A DNA stretch of 32,760 nt from Sphingobacterium bovisgrunnientis (GCF_009829085.1 NZ_WUQY01000036.1:1-32760); one strand, 5' to 3'; positions 8,582 to 17,588 are shown, numbered from the stretch's first letter. A program made the numbers and translations. Notes: generated by a model from the sequence alone, not told the origin.

Positions 8582-9514
8582 ATGAACGATTTTTTGGAAA
8601 AACAACCTTCACCGTGGTATTCATTGATGATGCTCTTGGTTTATACCTTTGCATTTAGTATTGGTATACAGTTGCTGGTTTTAATGTTGGGGGAATTGAC
8701 AAATTCCTCTGCGATTGGCTTTATGCAAGGGAATAATAGTCCCGAATCTTTAGGAGGTAATTCGCGATTCTTTATGTATGCGCTTTTAGCGTCAGGAACT
8801 TTTGGAACATTCTACCTTCCTTCAGTTTTTTTACAAAAAAGGGAACCACTACATACGTATTTTCCTATAGAAAAAACTGTACCGATGTTCTATGTGTTGG
8901 CTGTTGCAATCTTGGTAGCTTTTAGTCCGATGATGGAACTCATAGGGGAATGGAATGCGCAGATGACTTTACCAGAAAGTCTTAAAGGAGTAGAAAACTG
9001 GATGCGCACGCAAGAAGATGCTTCCAACGACTTGATCAAAAAAGTTGTCATGGTGGATCATATCGGGTTATTATTTCTTAATATTATCGTGTTAGCCGTA
9101 TTCCCAGCTGTCGCTGAAGAGTATTACTTCAGGGGCTCGTTGATGCATATTTTAAATCGTATTTTCAAAAATATTCACGTGACGATTTGGGTGACAGCGA
9201 TTATCTTTAGTGCTATTCACGTACAATTTTTCGGATTTTTTCCCCGCGTGATATTGGGAGCATTCTTTGGATATATGCTGATTTGGACGAATAATATCTG
9301 GGTACCAATTCTTGCGCATTTTGTCAATAATGCTATTGTAACGGTGCTGGCATTCTATTATACAACACAAGGGAAGACGTTTGAAGAGTTGCAAACTTTC
9401 GATAGCTATTCCATTTTTGTGTATCTTGGTAGCTTTATGTTGACGGCAGTAACTGCTGTTTTATTTTACAAAAAATCGAAATCAAATATTAACAATGGAG
9501 AAGGGTTGGATTAA
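8582..9514 (+). CDS. CPBP family intramembrane glutamic metalloprotease
   Basis: A 310-aa polytopic membrane protein with about eight hydrophobic segments. The CAAX-protease/bacteriocin-processing (CPBP) motifs are present in order: EEYYFRG (E179, E180, R184), the single His in SAIHVQF (H213) and HFVNN (H246). These conserved Glu/His residues form the active site in Rce1-type proteases. Substrate unknown. It overlaps the downstream DUF2007 gene by 20 nt, starting a tightly packed operon with DUF2007, cdsA and DUF2461. A weak -7-like TAACTTTA sits 4 nt before the ATG. Confidence 0.9.
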   Translation: MNDFLEKQPSPWYSLMMLLVYTFAFSIGIQLLVLMLGELTNSSAIGFMQGNNSPESLGGNSRFFMYALLASGTFGTFYLPSVFLQKREPLHTYFPIEKTVPMFYVLAVAILVAFSPMMELIGEWNAQMTLPESLKGVENWMRTQEDASNDLIKKVVMVDHIGLLFLNIIVLAVFPAVAEEYYFRGSLMHILNRIFKNIHVTIWVTAIIFSAIHVQFFGFFPRVILGAFFGYMLIWTNNIWVPILAHFVNNAIVTVLAFYYTTQGKTFEELQTFDSYSIFVYLGSFMLTAVTAVLFYKKSKSNINNGEGLD

Positions 9515-9719
9515 GGTCAAAACATTCGCAAAGCCTATAGAGGCAGAAATAGTGAAACAAATGTTGGAAGAACATGAAATTCCAGCTGTTTTGTTAAACA
9601 AACAAGACTCATCTTATTTATTCGGAAAGATTGAACTGTATGTCAATGAATCGAACGAAGCTTTAGCTAATGTGTTGATTAATAGTGCAACATTTACAGA
9701 GGAGGACGATGCTAACTAG
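9495..9719 (+). CDS. DUF2007 domain-containing small protein
   Basis: A 74-aa soluble protein. The pattern KTFAKPIEAEIVKQMLEEHEIPAVLLN, with the following strand GKIELYVNE, matches the DUF2007 'putative signal-transducing' fold, a short ferredoxin-like alpha/beta unit. Function is not known. The gene starts inside the 3' end of the CPBP gene and its own end overlaps the cdsA start by 11 nt, so translation of the three is probably coupled. Confidence 0.8.
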   Translation: MEKGWIKVKTFAKPIEAEIVKQMLEEHEIPAVLLNKQDSSYLFGKIELYVNESNEALANVLINSATFTEEDDAN

Positions 9720-10509
9720 AGCCATCACTGGATTATTTTTTATTATTGTACTGATCGGTGCCTTGCTGTTGGGTGAAGTGGTTTATACTATCTTCTTTAG
9801 TTTGGTCGGATTGGGAGCGTTGTACGAATTTTACGGAATAACAAAATCCGAAGACAATAAGCCAAATCTTTTTTTAGGCATGTTTGCAGCAATCGCATTG
9901 ACCGTATTAGTTGGTATACATTGCCTAGGTTACATTCCATTCAAATTTGTCTGGTTAGTAATTCCTTTTTTTGCTTTGATATTCATCGTAAGTCTATACC
10001 AGAAGAGTAAATTGCCTTTCAATGATATTGGCTATACCTTATTGGGAATTATGTACGCATGCATTCCTTTTATATTTTTTGTTGCTTTGGGATTTATACA
10101 AGGCACATTCAATCACTACATTCCATTAGGATTTTTGATAATTCTGTGGGCAAATGACACAGGAGCTTATTTGTCTGGACGCAGTTTCGGAAAACATAAA
10201 CTTTTTGAACGTATCTCACCAAATAAGACCTGGGAAGGTTTCGTAGGAGGTGTACTATTTGCGATGCTTATAGCGTTAAATTTAGCACAGTACTTTGGGT
10301 CGCTACAAAAATGGGAATGGGTAACGATGGCAGCAATCATAGGCGTGTTTGGAACTTTAGGCGATTTAGTAGAGTCTATGTTAAAACGCAGTTTAGGCGT
10401 GAAAGATTCGGGCAGTATATTACCAGGACACGGAGGTTTGTTGGATCGTTTTGATGGTTTACTGATCGCTGCTCCGTTAGTTTTTTTATTTTTATTAATG
10501 CTTCAATAA
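9709..10509 (+). CDS. cdsA: Phosphatidate cytidylyltransferase
   Basis: Makes CDP-diacylglycerol from phosphatidic acid and CTP, the branch point of phospholipid synthesis, in the inner membrane. The protein (266 aa) is made of about eight hydrophobic helices. The CdsA signature is visible near the C-terminus: KRSLGVKDSGSILPGHGG followed by LLDRFD, with the Asp residues that bind metal. The frame is open from an ATG at 9685, but the ATG at 9709 follows an AGAGGAGGA purine stretch (a real Shine-Dalgarno-like site, unusual in this phylum) and gives MLTRAITG, a standard N-terminus. I use that start. It overlaps DUF2007 by 11 nt. Confidence 0.93.
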   Translation: MLTRAITGLFFIIVLIGALLLGEVVYTIFFSLVGLGALYEFYGITKSEDNKPNLFLGMFAAIALTVLVGIHCLGYIPFKFVWLVIPFFALIFIVSLYQKSKLPFNDIGYTLLGIMYACIPFIFFVALGFIQGTFNHYIPLGFLIILWANDTGAYLSGRSFGKHKLFERISPNKTWEGFVGGVLFAMLIALNLAQYFGSLQKWEWVTMAAIIGVFGTLGDLVESMLKRSLGVKDSGSILPGHGGLLDRFDGLLIAAPLVFLFLLMLQ

Positions 10510-10510
10510 T

Positions 10511-11173
10511 ATGAATATATCGGCATCGACTTTTGAATTTTTGAAAGCGCTCAAAGAAAATAACAACAGAGAGTGGTTCAATGCGCATAAAGCTGATTAC
10601 GAAAAAGCTAAGTCTAATGTGGAAGATTTTATCCAGGAGTTGATTAGCAAATTATCAACTTTTGATCCGCATATTGATTCCTCTATTCAAGCGAAGAAGT
10701 GTCTATTCAGAATATATAGAGATGTGCGTTTTGCGAAGGATAAGTCGCCTTATAAAACTTGGTTTGCCGCAGGGATTTCTCTTGATGGGCGTAAATTGGA
10801 GGGACCAGAATATTATTTGCATATAGGTCCAGATTCTTCATTTATGGCAGTGGGTTACTGGCGACCTAAGAAAGAGCATTTAGAAAGTATTCGTCAAGAA
10901 ATTGATTATAATTTAGTAGCTTTCGAAGAAACTTTAAGCTCTGGAAATCTCACTCCAGATGATTTATCAACAGAGGACAAGCTGGTACGACCACCAGCAG
11001 GTTACAGCGAGGACAATGATGCTATAGAATATCTGAAGTTAAAGAGTTTCATCATATTTCGTCCACTGGAGGATCGGGAAGTTCTTAAACCTTTTGCTTT
11101 GGAAGATATGGTACAATTGTACCAAAGAACTATTAATTTCAAAAATTTTATTCATGAAGCTATAAACAGCTAA
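10511..11173 (+). CDS. DUF2461 domain-containing protein (TIGR02453 type)
   Basis: A 220-aa soluble protein that begins one base after the cdsA stop. The features typical of the family are present: FLKALKENNNREWFNAHK at the N-terminus, FRIYRDVRFAKDKSPYKT near residue 66, and a YYLHIGPDSSFMAVGYW strand pair. Function is unknown across the family. Its co-transcription with cdsA is likely from spacing but gives no clear hint of a lipid role. Confidence 0.88.
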   Translation: MNISASTFEFLKALKENNNREWFNAHKADYEKAKSNVEDFIQELISKLSTFDPHIDSSIQAKKCLFRIYRDVRFAKDKSPYKTWFAAGISLDGRKLEGPEYYLHIGPDSSFMAVGYWRPKKEHLESIRQEIDYNLVAFEETLSSGNLTPDDLSTEDKLVRPPAGYSEDNDAIEYLKLKSFIIFRPLEDREVLKPFALEDMVQLYQRTINFKNFIHEAINS

Positions 11174-11198
11174 TACACTATATCTACCACCTAATATT

Positions 11199-12779
11199 AT
11201 GAAAAACAATTTTTTGAAGATCGCTTTTTTAAGCGGGGTCTTTCTCTTAGCTTTTGAAGCATCTGCACAGCAGATTGCCAAAGGTGTGGTTTTTGAAGAT
11301 GTCAACAAAAACGGAAAGCGTGATAAAAAAGAAAAAGTTCTAGCAAATGTTGCGGTTTCTAACGGACGAGAGGTTGTACAGACGAATAATAAAGGAGAAT
11401 ATGCTTTGCCTGTCGGGGAAGACAATATTTTGTTTGTAATTAAGCCTTCGGGCTATACAACACCTGTCGATAAGAATAATCTACCCCAATTTTATTATAT
11501 CCATAATCCGAGTGGCGCACCTGATTTGAAGTACAAGGGCGTCTCAGCTACTGGAGCCTTACCCACATCAGTAGATTTTCCGCTTTATCGTACCGAGGAA
11601 AAAGAAGAATACAAAATCTTAGTATTTGGAGATCCACAAGTCTATAACTTGAATCAAGTTGATTACTTGAAAAGAGGGGTCGTAGAAGAATTAAAAGGTG
11701 TGCAAGGTTATGAATTTGGAATTAGTTTGGGCGATTTAGTTGGAAATAATCCTGATTTATTCAACCCTTACATCGATGTAATGAAGGATATTGGCGTGCC
11801 ATGGTATCAGGTAATGGGAAATCATGATATTAATTTTGATGTGCCAAATGACGAGATGTCTGATTTCAGTTTTAAAGCACATTTTGGACCTAACAATTAT
11901 TCATTCAATAAAGGAAAAGTACATTTTATTGTTTTGGACGATGTTATTTATAACGGAGAAGGAGCTACAAGACAATATATCGGTGGATTACGTGAAGATC
12001 AATTAGAGTTTATAGCAAACGATCTAAAATTTGTTCCAAAGGATCATTTGATTGTGATATGTGCACATATTCCATTGGTGAATAATGGAAAACATGCAAT
12101 TCGTCAAGAAGATAATTTAAGGTTATTTAATGCTTTAGCGGATTTTCCATATACCTTTTCGATGTCAGCGCATACACACGTGCAGGCGCAAACTTTTATC
12201 GATAAGTCATTAGGCTGGAAACAAGATAAACCACACCACCATTATAATGTGGGAACTACTAGTGGCAATTGGTATTCAGGAGAGTTGGATGCAAATGGAG
12301 TTCCTTCGGCAACTATGGCGGATGGTACCAAAAAGGGCTATGCTGTAATTACTTTTAAAGGGAATAAGTACGAGGTGGATTATCATGTAAGTAATGCGCC
12401 TAAGGATTATAAAATGAATGTGTTTCTGCCTAAAGTCACCGAGAAACGCAAAAACTCCAAAGCGAGTATGTACGTGAATTACTACTTGGGTGGAGAGAAA
12501 GATACGATTGATTATCGCGTAAATAATGGGAAATGGATGCGGATGAATCGTACAGAAACATTTGATCCTCATTTACTTTTGGAAGTGTTCAATTGGGATA
12601 TATCCACCGAATTGTTGAAAGGGGAGCGTCCTAACGATCCTCGTTTGAGTTCGCATATTTGGAAAGCAACAGTTCCTTCGGATTTGCCGATTGGCAAACA
12701 TACCATAGAATTTCGTCTGCGTGATATGTTTAGTAGAACATTTACAACCACGCGTGAATACGAAGTCGCAATGAATTAA
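11199..12779 (+). CDS. Secreted calcineurin-like phosphoesterase with N- and C-terminal accessory domains
   Basis: A 526-aa protein with a signal peptide (1-24, ending ASAQQ). An N-terminal Ig/SdrD-like domain (about 26-110, VFEDVNKNGKRDKKE) precedes the catalytic domain (about 137-335), and a C-terminal MetallophosC-type domain (about 360-526) follows. The metal motifs are GDPQ (D145), GDL (D179), GNHD (207-210), AH (H290) and AHTH (H325, H327). GDPQ replaces the usual GDxH first motif, which is common in this subfamily. Probably cleaves phosphoesters in the periplasm; substrate unknown. Its stop overlaps that of the convergent anmK gene. Confidence 0.88.
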   Translation: MKNNFLKIAFLSGVFLLAFEASAQQIAKGVVFEDVNKNGKRDKKEKVLANVAVSNGREVVQTNNKGEYALPVGEDNILFVIKPSGYTTPVDKNNLPQFYYIHNPSGAPDLKYKGVSATGALPTSVDFPLYRTEEKEEYKILVFGDPQVYNLNQVDYLKRGVVEELKGVQGYEFGISLGDLVGNNPDLFNPYIDVMKDIGVPWYQVMGNHDINFDVPNDEMSDFSFKAHFGPNNYSFNKGKVHFIVLDDVIYNGEGATRQYIGGLREDQLEFIANDLKFVPKDHLIVICAHIPLVNNGKHAIRQEDNLRLFNALADFPYTFSMSAHTHVQAQTFIDKSLGWKQDKPHHHYNVGTTSGNWYSGELDANGVPSATMADGTKKGYAVITFKGNKYEVDYHVSNAPKDYKMNVFLPKVTEKRKNSKASMYVNYYLGGEKDTIDYRVNNGKWMRMNRTETFDPHLLLEVFNWDISTELLKGERPNDPRLSSHIWKATVPSDLPIGKHTIEFRLRDMFSRTFTTTREYEVAMN

Positions 12780-13972
12780 TTCGGTAAGCTAATTTTACCC
12801 ATACAAATAGCAGGTGAATCTTTGATGTTTCGAACATTGTCAGGTGAGCCTGCTATTGTTTCATTTGCCAAAATAGCAAATAGACAAGCTTCTTTTGCAT
12901 CGGGATTCATCGCTATAGCATCTATAGAAGTTACTTTATATTTAGACAAACCTTCTTTAATATTCTGCATAAGTAAAGGATTGTGCAAACCTCCACCACT
13001 AACATAAACCGCTACATTATCTAGACCTTCTGATACTTTTAAAATGCCGTCTGTAATAGCTTTCGCAGAAAAGGCATTTAACGTTGCCATAATATCTTCT
13101 TCCGTAAGATTTTCAGTATACGTTGATTTTTGTTTTTCTTCCAAATAAGATAAGTTAAATAATTCAGGTCCAGTTGTTTTTGGGAAATCCAACGTCAAAA
13201 ATTCTTCTGAAAGTAAGGCTGCCAACAATTCCTGATTTACATTTCCTTTTGAAGCAATACGCGCATCTAAGTCCATTTCTAAATCAAAATGTTGCTTCAC
13301 ATATTGATTCATAATGGTGTTGCCGGGTCCAAGGTCTGTGGCAAATGCTTGCAATTCTGAATTACTATTTGGTAGAAATGTAAAATTCGAGATACCGCCA
13401 ATATTTAAAAGTATGCGATGTTCTGTAGTATCTGTAAACAATAAATAATCTCCATAAGCGGCCAATGGAGCACCTTCACCACCTGCGGCAATATGTTTTT
13501 GTCTAAAATCCGAAAGTGTAATAATCCCAGTTTTTACGGCTATATGATCCGCATCACCAATTTGTAAGGTGCTATTTGGAAGAGAAAGATCTTTCGTCAA
13601 AATCTGCGGAGCATGATAAACTGTTTGCCCATGACTCGCTATTAAGTCAATTTCTTCAGCAGACACATCCCATTTTTTTAGCGCCTGATTGATTAAATCA
13701 GCGTGTACATGACCAACATAGGCATTGATGCCGCAGAATTCTTGTTGATCTATTTGTCGCTTCGCAAATATTTTACGGATGTAGGTTCTAAAATCATCCG
13801 CATAATCAAAAGTTTCAAATTTTATAAGCTCTAATTTTGTGGTAAATCCTGCTCCTTCGATTCTGCATAAGGCAATATCTAAGCCATCTAACGAAGTTCC
13901 AGACATAAGACCTATAATCAATCGATTGTTTTTCGCACTGATGTTATAAAGCTTTTTAATTTGATTATTCAT
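12776..13972 (-). CDS. anmK: Anhydro-N-acetylmuramic acid kinase
   Basis: Converts 1,6-anhydro-MurNAc, released by cell-wall turnover, to MurNAc-6-phosphate for peptidoglycan recycling in the cytoplasm. The 398-aa protein shows the family's nucleotide-binding start GLMSGTSLDGLD (residues 21-32), ASHGQT, NIGGISN and ATDLGPGN motifs. The N-terminus has about 17 extra residues before the conserved core, which is a modest extension. The gene is read towards the phosphoesterase gene and the two stop codons overlap in TTAA (12776-12779), with no room for a terminator. Sugar-kinase role fits the peptidoglycan hydrolases further along the window. Confidence 0.94.
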   Translation of the reverse strand: MNNQIKKLYNISAKNNRLIIGLMSGTSLDGLDIALCRIEGAGFTTKLELIKFETFDYADDFRTYIRKIFAKRQIDQQEFCGINAYVGHVHADLINQALKKWDVSAEEIDLIASHGQTVYHAPQILTKDLSLPNSTLQIGDADHIAVKTGIITLSDFRQKHIAAGGEGAPLAAYGDYLLFTDTTEHRILLNIGGISNFTFLPNSNSELQAFATDLGPGNTIMNQYVKQHFDLEMDLDARIASKGNVNQELLAALLSEEFLTLDFPKTTGPELFNLSYLEEKQKSTYTENLTEEDIMATLNAFSAKAITDGILKVSEGLDNVAVYVSGGGLHNPLLMQNIKEGLSKYKVTSIDAIAMNPDAKEACLFAILANETIAGSPDNVRNIKDSPAICMGKISLPN

Positions 13973-13995
13973 GCTCTAAAATTACATACAATCTC

Positions 13996-14027
13996 TTTGG
14001 TAATGTGGATTGTTAATCATATTTTTG
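13996..14027 (+). promoter_or_regulatory. Bacteroidota-type promoter for gcvH
   Basis: TTTG (13996-13999), a 20-nt spacer and TATTTTTG (14020-14027) match the -33 TTTG and -7 TAnnTTTG elements. Transcription would begin near 14033. This lies after the alternative upstream start at 14010 and before the ATG at 14046, so it decides the gcvH start. Confidence 0.6.
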
Positions 14028-14045
14028 AAAAAAAACGAATATAGA

Positions 14046-14426
14046 ATGAATTTTCCAGCAGAATTAAAGTACACTAAGGATCATGAATGGATTCGTGTGG
14101 AAGGCGATGAAGCCGTTATTGGTATTACTGACTTCGCACAACGTGAGTTAGGTGACATCGTATTTGTTGATATCAATACAGTTGATGAAGAAGTAGCAGC
14201 TGATGAGGTTTTCGGTACTATCGAAGCGGTAAAAACAGTTTCTGACTTATTCATGCCTGTGACATCTACTGTTATAGAGGTGAATGAAGCTATCGATGCT
14301 TCTCCAGAATTGGTGAACTCTGATCCTTATGGTGAAGGTTGGATTATCCGTGTTAAATTAGCAAATCCTGCTGATGTAGACGGTTTATTATCTGCTGACG
14401 AATACAAATCAGAAATCAACGCGTAA
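14046..14426 (+). CDS. gcvH: Glycine cleavage system H protein
   Basis: The lipoyl carrier protein that shuttles the aminomethyl group between the P, T and L proteins of the glycine cleavage complex. The 126-aa length is standard. The start [15 protein letters not shown] is the classical N-terminus, and the lipoylated lysine is Lys63 in EAVKTVSDL. The frame stays open upstream to 14010, but the predicted -7 box lies downstream of that codon. The gene is not grouped with gcvP/gcvT here. A 21-bp two-way terminator follows. Confidence 0.95.
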   Translation: MNFPAELKYTKDHEWIRVEGDEAVIGITDFAQRELGDIVFVDINTVDEEVAADEVFGTIEAVKTVSDLFMPVTSTVIEVNEAIDASPELVNSDPYGEGWIIRVKLANPADVDGLLSADEYKSEINA

Positions 14427-14441
14427 TAGCGATTTTATAAA

Positions 14442-14486
14442 AAACACAAAAGGGAGCAAAATCAAATTTTGCTCCCTTTTGTGTTT
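14442..14486. terminator. Bidirectional terminator between gcvH and the DUF6263-like gene
   Basis: A perfect 21-bp stem: arm 14442-14462 and its reverse complement at 14466-14486, with a CAA loop. GGGAGC/GCTCCC forms the GC core with A- and T-runs on both sides, so it can stop transcription from gcvH (+) and from the convergent gene ending at 14504 (-). Confidence 0.9.
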
Positions 14487-14503
14487 CTGACTTTTCAGTC
14501 AAA

Positions 14504-15256
14504 TTATTTTACCTCTTTAAGTTCTGTTGTAGTTTGCACTTTTGCGCCCTGCATTTCTACGTTTGTGACAGTCGAAGAAGATACAGTTATGAAAGTCTTA
14601 GGATGTACAATGAAATGTCCTTTTGAAGTACCTACTGCATTGCCTGAGGCATCTTCCATTGTGATATCACAATCCACTTTATAGCCTTGGTCATTTTTCT
14701 CTACAAAAGTATATTTTGCGTTTGCGGAAAGACCTAATTTTTCCATTTTATTATTTGCAGTCCAACTTTCACCCACGGCAATAGCATATGATGGGTAAGC
14801 AACGCCAAAACTAGTCACACTGGATTTATCAAAGATTTGGTCCGATACATTTGGAAATTCAACATCTTTGATCTGACCGAATTTATTCATAGTATAGGTT
14901 AGTTCGTTTTCCAATAAAGGACTGAATTGCGCGGCAAATGCTTTCTCCATTTCGTTTGCAGGTTCTTTCGAAGAATCGTATGATGCAGTCATCATACCAG
15001 CGTCCAAATCTATTTTTGCATACGTATATTTACCTACAATATTTAATAATGAATCTTGATGCTCGTTAAAACTAAGATTCATATGCATAATCATATCCAT
15101 GATAATAGTTTGTGGACCTTCAATGTCCATTTTATTTATCATTTCATATTTGATAGGTGCATTCGAGGTTGGAGCAAGTTTAAAAAGTACTTTTTGTTGT
15201 GCTATTGCGCAAAAAGTAAGCATGGCTAACACGAGTGTGCTTGTGAATTTTTTCAT
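14504..15256 (-). CDS. Secreted DUF6263-like protein
   Basis: A 250-aa protein with a signal peptide (MKKFTSTLVLAMLTFCAIAQ). The rest is mostly beta-strand, with no cysteine pairs or catalytic motif that I can name. The overall layout (KYEM.N.MD, AVGESW, and a TTTELKEVK end) matches Bacteroidota proteins filed as DUF6263, of unknown function. The frame is open up to 15367, but the residues before MKKFT look non-coding and the signal peptide fixes the start at 15256. Confidence 0.72.
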   Translation of the reverse strand: MKKFTSTLVLAMLTFCAIAQQKVLFKLAPTSNAPIKYEMINKMDIEGPQTIIMDMIMHMNLSFNEHQDSLLNIVGKYTYAKIDLDAGMMTASYDSSKEPANEMEKAFAAQFSPLLENELTYTMNKFGQIKDVEFPNVSDQIFDKSSVTSFGVAYPSYAIAVGESWTANNKMEKLGLSANAKYTFVEKNDQGYKVDCDITMEDASGNAVGTSKGHFIVHPKTFITVSSSTVTNVEMQGAKVQTTTELKEVK

Positions 15257-15319
15257 AATATTTAAATTGTTACTGCAATATAGCAATTTCAGATTTATTG
15301 CATTGGTTATATTTATCAA

Positions 15320-15350
15320 AAAAGGGATAACATCACATGCTATCCCTTTT
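15320..15350 (-). terminator. Rho-independent terminator after pdhB
   Basis: A 10-bp stem, AAAAGGGATA (15320-15329) with TATCCCTTTT (15341-15350), and an 11-nt loop. It is 21 nt past the pdhB stop. On the minus strand the stem is followed by a T-rich tail. Confidence 0.75.
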
Positions 15351-15370
15351 ACATTTATATGTTTCAAGTC

Positions 15371-16357
15371 TTATTTTTTCAAATAAGATACTTCTTTTAC
15401 AGCTTTAACTACTTTTTCGATGCTTGGTAATGAAGCTTCTACTAAAGTAGGCGCGTACGCTAAAGGAACGTCAGCCGAAGTAACACGTGTAACAGGAGCA
15501 TCTAAATAATCAAATGCATTTTTCTGTACGTGGAAAGCAATTTCTGAAGAAATTGAAGCCAAAGGCCATGCTTCTTCTACTACTACTAAACGATTCGTTT
15601 TCTTAACTGACTCTAAGATTGCAGCATAATCAATTGGACGTACCGAACGTAAGTCGATTAATTCTACGCTGATACCTTCTTTTTCTAATTCTGCTACAGC
15701 AGGAATTACTACACGAGGTATCATTTTACCGAAAGATACAATTGTTACATCAGTACCTTCTTGGATTGTATTTGCTTTACCGATTGGTAAATAATATTCT
15801 TCTTCTGGCACAGGACCTTTATCTCCATACATTACCTCAGACTCCATAAAGATAACTGGATCTGGATCGATGATAGCTGATTTTAATAAACCTTTTGCAT
15901 CGTGAGGATTAGAAGGAACTACAACTTTCAAGCCTGGCGTATTTGCAAACCAGTTCTCAAAGTTTTGAGAGTGCTGTGCTGCTAATTGACCAGCATTACC
16001 AGTTGGACCACGGAATACGATAGGGCAAGATAATTGTCCGCCTGACATTTGACGAATTTTTGCAGCCGAGTTGATAATTTGGTCAATCGCTACTAATGAG
16101 AAGTTGAATGTCATGAACTCTACAATTGGCTTCAAGCCATGTGTAGCTGCACCTACCGCAATACCTGCAAAACCAAGCTCAGCAATCGGTGTGTCAATAA
16201 CACGTTTAGGCCCGAATTCGTCAAGCATACCTTGGCTCACTTTGTAAGCACCGTTATACTCAGCTACCTCTTCACCCATCAAAAATATAGTTTCATCTTT
16301 ACGCATTTCTTCGTTCAATGCTTCACGAAGTGCTTCTCTGAATTGTATTTCTCTCAT
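15371..16357 (-). CDS. pdhB: Pyruvate dehydrogenase E1 component, beta subunit
   Basis: Part of the thiamine-diphosphate E1 heterotetramer that decarboxylates pyruvate and acetylates the E2 lipoyl group. At 328 aa it has the standard length. GEEVAEYNGAYKVSQGM (from residue 28) carries the ThDP-activating glutamate, and DTPIAELGFAGIAVGAA, GPTGNAGQLAAQHSQ and the C-terminal EEAWPLASISSEIA transketolase-C motif follow. The closest resemblance is to mitochondrial-type E1 beta. The alpha subunit is not in the window. A promoter is visible upstream and a terminator downstream, so it is transcribed alone. Confidence 0.95.
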   Translation of the reverse strand: MREIQFREALREALNEEMRKDETIFLMGEEVAEYNGAYKVSQGMLDEFGPKRVIDTPIAELGFAGIAVGAATHGLKPIVEFMTFNFSLVAIDQIINSAAKIRQMSGGQLSCPIVFRGPTGNAGQLAAQHSQNFENWFANTPGLKVVVPSNPHDAKGLLKSAIIDPDPVIFMESEVMYGDKGPVPEEEYYLPIGKANTIQEGTDVTIVSFGKMIPRVVIPAVAELEKEGISVELIDLRSVRPIDYAAILESVKKTNRLVVVEEAWPLASISSEIAFHVQKNAFDYLDAPVTRVTSADVPLAYAPTLVEASLPSIEKVVKAVKEVSYLKK

Positions 16358-16392
16358 TAGTCTGTAAAATAGTCTTATTTTTATAGAATACG

Positions 16393-16425
16393 CAAAGCTA
16401 ATATTTTAAAATGATATTTTTGCAA
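16393..16425 (-). promoter_or_regulatory. Bacteroidota-type promoter for pdhB
   Basis: On the minus strand TTG (complement of 16423-16425), a 22-nt spacer and TAGCTTTG (complement of 16393-16400) match the consensus. The leader to the pdhB ATG would be about 30 nt. Confidence 0.5.
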
Positions 16426-16482
16426 TTCCGATGGAGGAATTGCGATGATATTTGTCATTTTTTGATAACCTTTTGCTATTAC

Positions 16483-17094
16483 TTAATAATTTTCTAAAAG
16501 GAATTTCTGTAGCCAATAGTTCAGGTTTTTAAGTGCCAAATCTATCTGCCAGATCCCTTTATTTCTACGTTCCACGTAATTTGATATCGCTCTTATTTGT
16601 GCACATGGCATACCTTCTTGTTCACACGTATAAAATACAGCAGCACCTTCCATGCTTTCCACTTTGACATTTGGGTACTTCATCAATACTTTCTGTATAG
16701 TTTTTTCATTTCCGTGCACTTTATTCACCGTGATGGCTTCATGCTTCGGCAGTTTGTGATCTATAGACGTATTAATATTATGGTAAGTTCCTTTACCAAA
16801 ACCGAGTTCCTCTATACTCAAAAATTTATCCCCATTTTCTGCGCCTAACTCATAAAATGTGTCAGTATGAATAGCCAAAACTTCACCTAATGGAATACTT
16901 TTATCAAATGATCCGGCTATCCCAACATTCAATACGTGTGAAATATCTTGTTGTTGCGTTAAAGCTTTACCCAATGCATACGCCGTAGCAGTCATACCGA
17001 CTCCAGTGATCAAATAAGGTATTTGTTTTTCTTCTAATAGTGGAATGCTATCCAGTATTTCAAACCGTGTAGCAGCGACAATCAAGGGCTTCAT
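16483..17094 (-). CDS. mqnB: Futalosine hydrolase
   Basis: Releases hypoxanthine from futalosine in the alternative (futalosine) route to menaquinone. The 203-aa protein belongs to the nucleoside-phosphorylase/MTAN fold: the N-terminal ITGVGMTATAYALG loop, NVGIAGSF and VESMEGAAVFYTC carrying the conserved Met-Glu pair. The RAISNYVERRN segment is specific for the futalosine hydrolase branch rather than MTA/SAH nucleosidase. It sits divergently to the PTPS/folE pair with a 53-bp gap. Use of this route fits the phylum. Other mqn genes are outside the window. Confidence 0.85.
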   Translation of the reverse strand: MKPLIVAATRFEILDSIPLLEEKQIPYLITGVGMTATAYALGKALTQQQDISHVLNVGIAGSFDKSIPLGEVLAIHTDTFYELGAENGDKFLSIEELGFGKGTYHNINTSIDHKLPKHEAITVNKVHGNEKTIQKVLMKYPNVKVESMEGAAVFYTCEQEGMPCAQIRAISNYVERRNKGIWQIDLALKNLNYWLQKFLLENY

Positions 17095-17134
17095 TTTCTT
17101 ATATTTTGAAATGCTAAGTTAATTTTTTTTAAGG

Positions 17135-17142
17135 TATCTTTG
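17135..17142 (+). promoter_or_regulatory. -7 box (TATCTTTG) for the PTPS/folE operon
   Basis: An exact TAnnTTTG match that ends 5 nt before the ATG at 17148. Transcription would start at or next to the start codon, implying a leaderless or nearly leaderless message. The nearest TTTG (17105-17108) is 26 nt away, longer than usual. Confidence 0.4.
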
Positions 17143-17147
17143 TAGTT

Positions 17148-17561
17148 ATGATACATATCACGCGAAGAGAGCGCTTTTGCGCAGCACACAAATTGCATCG
17201 GGAAGAATGGTCTGCCGAGAAAAATGAGGCTATCTTCGGGTATTGTGCAAATCCGAATTGGCATGGGCATAATTATGAATTATTTGTCACGGTGAAAGGT
17301 GAGGTTGATCCAATCACGGGATTCGTCATTGATCTGAAAATCATGAAAAGTATCATCAACACGTACGTGATTAATAAATTAGACCACAAGAATATTAATT
17401 TGGATGTCGATTTTATGCAGGGTAAGATGGCTTCAACGGAAGTCATAGCCATGGAAATATTTCGCCAGCTAAAGCCACATTTTGATAAAGAAAATGTCAT
17501 TTTGCATAGTGTAAAGTTGCACGAAACAGAAAATAACTCCGTCGAATATTTCGGCGATTAA
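17148..17561 (+). CDS. 6-pyruvoyl/6-carboxy-tetrahydropterin synthase family enzyme
   Basis: A 137-aa T-fold pterin enzyme that would act on dihydroneopterin triphosphate, the product of the FolE encoded 27 nt downstream. Zinc ligands are H14, H39 and H41, the catalytic cysteine is C33, the His/Asp pair lies in LDHKN (79-80) and Glu126 would bind the pterin. The active-site spacing is C-x5-HGH (CANPNWHGH), as in animal PTPS (CNNPNGHGH), not the C-x3-HGH of E. coli QueD. LDHKNINLDVDF and ETENN also resemble the animal enzyme. Genome pipelines would call it queD. A tetrahydropterin cofactor role is equally likely, so I give no symbol. Confidence 0.85.
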   Translation: MIHITRRERFCAAHKLHREEWSAEKNEAIFGYCANPNWHGHNYELFVTVKGEVDPITGFVIDLKIMKSIINTYVINKLDHKNINLDVDFMQGKMASTEVIAMEIFRQLKPHFDKENVILHSVKLHETENNSVEYFGD

Positions 17562-17588
17562 TCAAGTAATCAAACAAAAAACAATAAA

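Noticed and set aside
14010..14045. Longer GcvH starting at 14010
   Set aside because: The predicted -7 box lies after that codon, and the standard 126-aa GcvH begins at 14046.
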